A DNA stretch of 64,000 nucleotides, from NCBI GenBank assembly GCA_032821775.1, contig JAVLRN010000019.1:1-64000 (forward strand). Direction: 5' to 3'. A model generated the notes under the pieces. That model was not told the origin of the DNA. It searched no databases and worked only from the letters and a program-made list of their open reading frames with translations. Each line of letters starts with the position of its first letter. Position 1 is the first letter of the stretch. The position numbers were made by a program, and so were the translations under genes. Positions 57,612-64,000 of the stretch are shown piece by piece. The stretch comes from Sanguinoderma infundibulare. Lineage: Eukaryota; Basidiomycota; Agaricomycetes; Polyporales; Polyporaceae.

Positions 57612-59682
57612 TTATCTGTTCCGCAACTGGTCGTACTTGCCGCCTGCGAACGACGACGTCGCGCTCTGGTTGTATGGCACGCTCGGCATCGAGTCCAGCT
57701 GGAGGTTCGAACGCGAGCGCGCAATCACCTCCGATGCGACGTCGTTCCCGTACTGCTCCGCGAGTTGGCTGGAAGCAACGGCCATCAGTCAGCAAGTCAG
57801 TCGGACGAGAGGAGAAAGAACGGACTTGGCGTAGTTGTCCATGATGACGGCCATGCTGTTCATGTTGAGCCGGTACGCCTTTGGCATCATGCCCTTGCCG
57901 AACCGGTACGTAACGTGGTTCGAGCACAGCAGGGACACGACCATGACCGCGAGCTGGAAGGGGACCATGGCGAACACGGCCGTGTACCAGCGCTCGAGAA
58001 TGACGCGTTCGAACTGCATGAATGGGCCCTTGCAACCGGGCAGCAGGGACCGCGCGTAGCACGTCTGCGAGACGGTGGCCTCGATGAACGGGTTGAAGAA
58101 GCCGCAACAGAGTAGCTGGTTCTGGACACGGAGGCGGCCGTCGAGCCCAAGGTCGCGGGACCATTGGGAGCTGATCTTGCCTTCGAGGTTGAAAGTTCGC
58201 TTCTTGTAGGTGATGTAGCCAGGGGTGACGAGGAGGGCGAAGCAGATCCAGAGCAAGAACGAATAGACAGCGAGGAAAGCGCGGTTGTTGAGTAGGATGC
58301 CGGACCAGCCGATCAGGGAGGTGAGCACGGCGAGGGCCGCGGCGACGGTCGTGACGATTAGCTCGGGTTTATTTCCGACTCGGATGACGTCGGCGTGCGT
58401 CCATACGTTGAAGTGGATGAGCAGAGTGGCGATGAGACCCGTCAAGGAGTAGATAGTGAACTAAAACGTCATCGTTAGCTTGAGATGTGTGGAGCACGAG
58501 CGGTAGTTGGCAGCTGTCGAAGACGAATTCGTCGGCTAGCGTTGTATAGTATCATTACCTCCATCAAACAAGCTCTGAGCGCGTCCAGCGTCCACGTGCA
58601 GAGGAATTGAGCGACGGTCATGCGCCGTGCTGAGATGTCTTGGTAGCACAATGGGCGCCAAGGCACTCGGCCAGGCTGGGTCTCCAAGACGACTTCGTCC
58701 GCACCGATGTGAGCGCCCGTCGGTGAGAGAGCGGGAACCGGCCAGCGGGGCACACAGCAGGAGGAGCGGAAAACATCGAACACAGAACGAAAGGCAAAGG
58801 ACGATGGGATGGAGAAGATGGAGGCGACGAAAGAGACTCACGATGAGGTTTGCGGCAAAGAGGACCCACTTGAAGCGGTTCCAGCGGAGGCGGCCTTTGC
58901 GGACGTTCTGGCCAAAGGAGACACCGTCGTAGTCGTCATCGCCGTCGCCGGGCATGCGGGACTCGTTGGCGCGGAAGGCCTCGCGGCCACCGCCGCGCTT
59001 GGGGATGGGGATGGCGTCGCCGCCCTTGCCTTTTCGGCGCTTCATGCCGCCCTTGAGGATGTTGGACGAGAACTTGGAGGGGAGGTAGTTGATGGAGAGC
59101 GACGTGGCCTTGCCGTCGGCCATGAGGGGCGTGTCGGTCTTGGGGGACATGGAGCGGAGGGAGTTGGCGTTGGAGCCGTAGGGGAGGGTGGGGGGATCGA
59201 GGCCGGAGCTGTTGTTGTTCATGCCGGCGAGCATATAACGAGTGGAGTTTGCGGCAGACTGAATGGACGGGGAGTGGGAGTTGACGGAGGACGACCGGGA
59301 ATGGCTGTCGTCGACACGTTCGTAGGCCGGTTGGGGTTGGCCGAGGGGGTTGGTAAGGCTGAGCGAGGGCGGCATGGAGGGGGAGGAGGACAAGGGGAAA
59401 GTACTCACGTCGGGCTGCGCTCCATCTAGGCGCCGCGGTGCATAGGCGAGTCGAGTCGAGTGCGAGTGCGAGGTGGAGGAGGAGGTGTGAAGGAAAGAGG
59501 CAGTGGACAGATGCGACAGCGTCAAATGCGGGCCTCGGCCGACTGCTCGAATTCACACGTACCTGCACCTGCAGCACCGGCATGGGCTCCGTCGGCGACG
59601 CTCTGCCAGAGTGGCCGTGGCCCGAGCTCGTCTGGGACGAGTCGAGGTAGGTGGACCACATCCGCTGCATCGTACACGACAC
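57612..59682 (-). CDS. Tetraspanin-like membrane protein
   Basis: Start MSCTMQRMWSTYLDSSQTSS, a Ser/Pro-rich cytosolic N-terminus (PLGQPQPAYERVDDSHSRSS, then STRYMLAGMNNNSSGLDPPT), a basic patch GGMKRRKGKGGDAIP, then four membrane spans: FKWVLFAANLI, GLIATLLIHFNVW, ILLNNRAFLAVYSFLLWICF and AVFAMVPFQLAVMVVSLLCS. The large loop has CCGFFNPFIEATVSQTCYAR and LLPGCKGPF, the CCG signature with two more Cys of tetraspanins. The tail reads QLAEQYGNDVASEVIARSRS, ending at 57612. Fungal tetraspanins of this kind act in plasma-membrane organisation; the specific role is not known. One intron (about 58460-58842) is much longer than the others. Confidence 0.85.
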
Positions 59683-62063
59683 TATGATACACGACAGTAC
59701 AGGGGAGCACAGCGATGGAGTCCCCTTCTCCCTCCGTCGCTTTTATCTTCCCATTCCATGGCCCTTCGCACTAGTCGTCCACGTGGCGCCGAATATCCCC
59801 CTGCCATCCATCCTTCTCTTGCCGCAGTCCATCCCGGAGCCTTCCCGCTCCTTCTCGGCCGAGATCCTCGCCAACTCCTCCCCCGCACTCGCTATTTTTG
59901 GAAGACTCGCTACCACTAGCGATTCGCCTCCGCATCCAGTGACATCGTCCAAACCTCATCAATCGTCCGCGCACTCTCCACCGTCCTCTGAAACACACCA
60001 TCACACGCAGCGCCGCTCGGCGTGTTGATATCGCCCGGTGTCTCCGCGATCTTGTCACGATCAGATCCAGACACAATCCCAAGGTGTAGCCGAGTTTATT
60101 TGCTTATTGGCTCCCAATAGCTTCCGTGTTGGAACATGACCTCAGCACGCCAACCTGGGAATCTGCACATTTATACACAGGTACGTTCGCTGTATCACGC
60201 CCTTGATCCTTTTGGACTCATTCATTATTTATGTTCTCTCTCAGATCTAATTACGCTCTGAATCATGGCCGATCACCCCCGATGTCGACAGTGATAAATC
60301 CGGTACGCCGCATCTCCTCCATCGCGTTATGAACATGCCACACGGAACAGGACGCCGTCATCTACCAAAGATTCATGCGACTTCGCCCCTTCTCCGCGCG
60401 GACGTTTACGAAAAGCTTGCACTGACGTCTGTTCTCGCAATCATCTGATATATGGCCCATCGTGGCATCGTGAGCCCAACCAATAACACGGACTCCACAG
60501 CGGCGATAATATGACAGAGGAAGCTACCGACTTGGCTCGGCCGGAGGATGGCAACGGCGATTACGCAAGCTATGTCCACTAAACGGGCCGTTGCTTTTAG
60601 CCCGTATATATCTCGACACGGATGGCTAACACGCACACTCCGCAGTTTCTCCTTCTCCCTCTTTCCGCGATGTACCCCGCCGAAAACGCCCCCGGTTTGC
60701 CGGGTGCGACCAAGCTGTGAGTTGTTCGGTATATCAAGTGATGACTAACCCGCATATACAGCCACTTCGAACGGTCCCAGCGGTTGCAATCCGCGCCATC
60801 ACTGAGCATGCATCAATGGGGGACGTCTCCCCCTTCTGTGCCGACCATCGCACGTCCCCGTGGACCTCAATCGACACCGTGACGTTGGCAGCACCCGCTC
60901 CCCAAGACTCCTCCGTGTTAACTGCTGGAACTCGAATATCTAACAATGCCTGGAAGCTGCACAGTACGCTCGGCCCGCAGCAGCTTCTTTCCCAAGACGC
61001 AACGCCCACTCCATGTTCGACCGCGTCAGGCCTCGCGATGCACATGCAGATATGTATGTAGTCATACATCGAACGTGTACTCCATATGAACATACTGGCA
61101 TGGGAACATAACTCTGTCGCGAATTCGAATCTATCACCTCGTCTTTTCAATGACAGTGACGCACGGTCGTTCAACCCGTGTCAGGCTGTATGGGCACAGA
61201 TGCCGGCTCCACAGCGCGTGGAATGCCTTGCGAGCTGAGCTGAGGTGCGTCGTGGGGATCCTGTAAGCGGTAGCATTCGGTCTATCTCCTACACCAAATG
61301 CCGACTGTGTGCTCACCTCGGATCGCGTCCGAGCATGTACAACTTCCTTCCCCGGCGCGATGAGCCCCGCCGGAATGCAGGCCGTTCACACACCATTCAT
61401 ACGCTCTGAAGTCCATGCGACGATCCGACGGACCCGACGACGATCGTCGCGATTGCCGCGCGCTGATCCTCCGGACTATGAGCGTGCTAAATGGTTGCCT
61501 TCGTGGGACGTGATCCATCGGATGGAGACGCTTTTGACTGGCAGAGCGGACGGTTCAGAGGAAGACCTAGGGCCGCGCACTCGTCATCGTCGGGGAGATG
61601 TGAGAGAGGTGCGTGAGGGATGGGAACGCCGAGAGTGTTCGAGTGAGCGTGAGTGAGATCAAATACTGTAAGTAGTATACTGCCAGGATGTCTCGGAAAG
61701 CCCAACATGCTCCCGATCGATCTCGGATAATATTTCGCAACACAGATTAACCAGCTGCCACCGAGACGACGTACTATGACGGGTGCAGTGCGAGCTTGAA
61801 CTAGCCCAACGGCCCGGACGAGACGTTGTGATGCAAACCATAACCACATATATTGATTAGCTTTGCTCTAAACGAACGCGACAACTGTGTAAACAATATC
61901 GATCAAACCACCGGGTCCTCGCAACAGAGCTGTGAGGTCTAGCTCCGGGGTTCGAGCGTCGGGGAACTTGAAACTTGAAGAAAAAGGAGGGTGGGAATGT
62001 TGTGAGCGACTTTTTTAGGCAGGCGTGCTACGTCGGGGTATTGCCCATCACGCCACGGCGACC
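59683..62063. other. Long intergenic region, no gene recognised
   Basis: About 2.4 kb. Only overlapping short frames. The first few hundred bases should hold the tetraspanin promoter. I see no RNA gene and no repeat structure. Confidence 0.5.
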
Positions 62064-63249
62064 TTAGAAGTGGGGAGGCGGGGGAGGGCCCTGAGGGGGG
62101 TGAGGGCCTTGGGGCGGACGAGGCCCCGGCGGAGGGGGACCTGCGCGAGCCGCGTGGGGAGGCGGCGGCGGTGGACCCTGGGGCGGGTGAGGGCCCTGAG
62201 GGTGAGGCCCCGGGGGAGGAGGAGGGCCTGCGCGAGCCGCATGGGAAGGCGGGGGAGGGCCCTGAGGCGGGTGGGGGCCCTGAGGAGGGTGAGGCCCCGG
62301 AGGAGGAGCAGCCTCACGGGCCGCGTGGGGAGGCGGCGGCGGCGGGCCCTGGGGCGGGTGAGGGCCCTGAGGGGGGTGAGGCCCCGGCGGGGGAGGACCT
62401 GCACGAGCCGCATGGGGAGGCGGCGGAGGGCCCTGAGGCGGCGGCGGACCCTGGGGTGGGTGAGGGCCCTGAGGGTGAGGCCCCGGGGGAGGAGCAGCCT
62501 CACGGGCCGCGTGGGGAGGCGGCGGCGGGCCCTGAGGCGGGTGGGGGCCCTGAGGCGGGGGAGGGCCCTGAGGGTGAGGCCCCGGGGGAGGAGGAGGACC
62601 TGCGCGAGCCGCATGGGGAGGCGGCGGAGGGCCCTGGGGCGGGTGAGGGCCCTGAGGAGGGGGAGGGCCCTGAGGGTGAGGCCCCGGGGGAGGAGGACCT
62701 GCACGAGCCGCGTGGGGAGGCGGCGGAGGGCCCTGGGGCGGGTGGGGGCCCTGAGGCGGGGGAGGGCCCTGAGGGGGGTGAGGCCCCGGAGGAGGGGCAG
62801 CCTCACGGGCCGCGTGGGGAGGCGGCGGCGGGCCCTGAGGCGGGTGAGGACCCTGAGGCGGGGGAGGGCCCTGAGGGTGAGGCCCCGGCGGAGGAGGACC
62901 TGCGCGAGCCGCGTGAGGAGGCGGCGGAGGGCCCTGGGGCGGGTGCGGGCCCTGGGGAGGGTGAGGCCCCGGCGGAGGAGGACCCGCGCGAGCCGCGTGG
63001 GGAGGCGGCGGGCCCTGGGGCCGGGGAGGCGGCGGCAAACCAGGCAGACCCGGCGGGGGCGGAGGAGCAGCCTCACGAGCGTACACCGCGAGCGACCTGC
63101 AGAACAAAAAATGTGACCGTGAGTACAGGCGAACAGGGCTCGGAGGGAGGAAAAGCTGGAACGCACCCGTCGTTACGGGCCTCGAGCGGGAGCCCGTACC
63201 CGCTCATGGCGAGCGCGGCGAGAGCGTACAGGATGGCAGCAGACCGCAT
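62064..63249 (-). CDS. Secreted proline-rich repeat protein
   Basis: Two exons. Exon 1 (ATG 63247-63249) encodes a signal peptide MRSAAILYALAALAMSGYG, then LPLEARNDG. A 60-70 bp intron (donor GTGCGTTCC, acceptor TTCTGCAG) leads to SLAVYAREAAPPPPPGLPGL and roughly a dozen irregular repeats built from PPPPHAAR(A/E), GPPPPGPHPQG and PPQGPHPPQGP, ending PPPPHF at 62064. Pro, Gly, His and Gln dominate. Such proteins are usually extracellular or cell-wall. No enzymatic domain. The DNA repeats are G-rich on the plus strand, so every frame is open; the signal peptide, the intron and the TATA box on the minus strand decide the coding strand. Confidence 0.85.
62090..63020. repeat. Coding minisatellite of the proline-rich gene
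   Basis: Irregular tandem array (units of about 70-105 bp, about 11 copies) with the shared core GGGCCCTGAGG and GGGGAGGCGG on the plus strand. Copy number is likely to differ between strains. Confidence 0.9.
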
Positions 63250-63362
63250 CTTGGAGACTGCAAGGTTTGTTGGGTAGCTGAGAGTTTTCAGAGAGCGTGT
63301 GTCAGGAGCAGGTGGAGTGCAACGACGACCAGTTGATGTTTGGAGGTTACGACTGGACGGGC

Positions 63363-63369
63363 TTTTATA
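63363..63369 (-). promoter_or_regulatory. TATA box of the proline-rich gene
   Basis: Reverse complement TATAAAA, 114 bp upstream of the ATG at 63249. Its position supports the minus-strand gene model. Confidence 0.65.
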
Positions 63370-64000
63370 CGTGAACCGGATGCACGCCTTCGAGTACCAC
63401 TACGTCGTGAGGTTAGTGAGCCGTCACGGTGTGTCCCCCCGACGATGTGCGGGCCCGCAGCACTGGCGTTTCTGTACGATGTGCGGATCCGCAGTTAGCA
63501 TGTTTCAAACCGGACCCAACCGGAGCCTCCCCATCTCGTTTCGGATGGTGGCCGACGGTCGGCGGAGCCTTCATAGCGCGGTTATTATTAAAAGAACATC
63601 AACGCAAAACCGTTTTAGGGTGCGTTCTGGTCCTTGGTAGGCGCCCCCACGACAACCGACCGACCGTGTGCGTTCAAAACGCACCTGCAGAATGCACACA
63701 AGTAGAGCGTGTATTCAGACATACTACCATGAATACGCTCATGTCGGAAACGCACCCATCTATGACCAGGTTGTTGGAATTCTTGCGCTGAAGTGCAGGC
63801 ATGAGCCAATAATTCGCCGCGGCCAAGCCTGGCTGCAGTCGGCCCATCGAGCTCCTCGCATCACTTGCCGAGCAACGTACTAGCTGAACACCACGAGCTG
63901 ATCGCAGTTCGGAAAAGACGTCCATGAGGACTTCGCATGGCCTGTAATTTTTGGAAAAAGGGTTGGAATGTGAGTGTCGGAGGAGAGTCGCTACTGGGGT
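63370..64000. other. No gene recognised to window end
   Basis: Upstream of the proline-rich gene. Short frames on both strands without family features; a gene beyond the window edge cannot be excluded. Confidence 0.4.

Noticed and set aside
62064..63107. Kex2-processed repeat peptide precursor
   Set aside because: The repeats contain HAAR but no KR or RR sites between units, so kexin processing is not supported.
62025..63277. Plus-strand frames of 363-368 codons
   Set aside because: Antisense to the proline-rich gene; they lack a signal peptide, intron or TATA box, all of which support the minus strand.

Overview
The window is the left end of a chromosome of a filamentous basidiomycete, most likely an Agaricomycete. 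It opens with about 24 copies of CCCTAA, the C-strand of the fungal TTAGGG telomere. The genes have many short (about 50-70 nt) GT-AG introns and GC-rich coding sequence. Several encoded families are typical of mushroom-forming fungi: DUF6535, F-box/LRR-like genes, ISG12/IFI6-like small proteins, LysM secreted proteins and a tetraspanin. All coding calls come from reading translated frames and splice sites by eye; no database search was possible.

Layout. 1-2.5 kb: telomere, three subtelomeric repeat copies each ending in a short interstitial telomere tract, and a 25-bp minisatellite. 2.5-6.9 kb: relic zone with a broken siderophore-transporter gene abutting the broken 3' end of an unrelated coiled-coil gene. 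6.9-9.2 kb: a C2-domain/multi-membrane-segment protein whose paralogue lies at 40.8-42.7 kb. 10.2-22.1 kb: conserved housekeeping genes (SKT5/CHS4-type chitin synthase activator, Ubp9/13-type deubiquitinase with a 1.17-kb intron inside its catalytic Cys codon, 3-methylcrotonyl-CoA carboxylase biotin subunit). 22.3-24.8 kb: two ISG12/IFI6-like genes with cysteine-rich tails. 25-29.4 kb: repeats and a DUF6535 membrane protein. 30.1-36.3 kb: Ubp2-type deubiquitinase and an NTF2-like protein. 37-40.4 kb: a decayed SEC61-alpha copy, then an AT-rich palindrome of about 1.4 kb. 43.3-47.1 kb: Dsk2/ubiquilin and DUS1 tRNA-dihydrouridine synthase. 48.3-54 kb: accessory block with two tandem LysM genes, two small unknown genes, a third ISG12-like gene, and an inverted repeat around part of it. 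54.3-57 kb: two damaged F-box/LRR-like genes. 57.6-59.7 kb: tetraspanin. 62-63.2 kb: a secreted, highly repetitive proline-rich protein.

How the genes relate. Conserved single genes serve cell-wall synthesis (SKT5), ubiquitin handling (Ubp9/13, Ubp2, Dsk2), leucine catabolism (MCC alpha) and tRNA modification (DUS1). They alternate with accessory genes that are duplicated inside the window (C2-membrane pair, ISG12-like trio, LysM pair, F-box-like pair) and with at least four genes broken by stops, frameshifts or truncation. That mixture is what one expects of a subtelomere gaining and losing gene copies. No operon-like or biosynthetic gene cluster is evident. The least explained parts are the two paralogous families (C2-membrane; ISG12-like with Cys tails) and the AT-rich palindrome.
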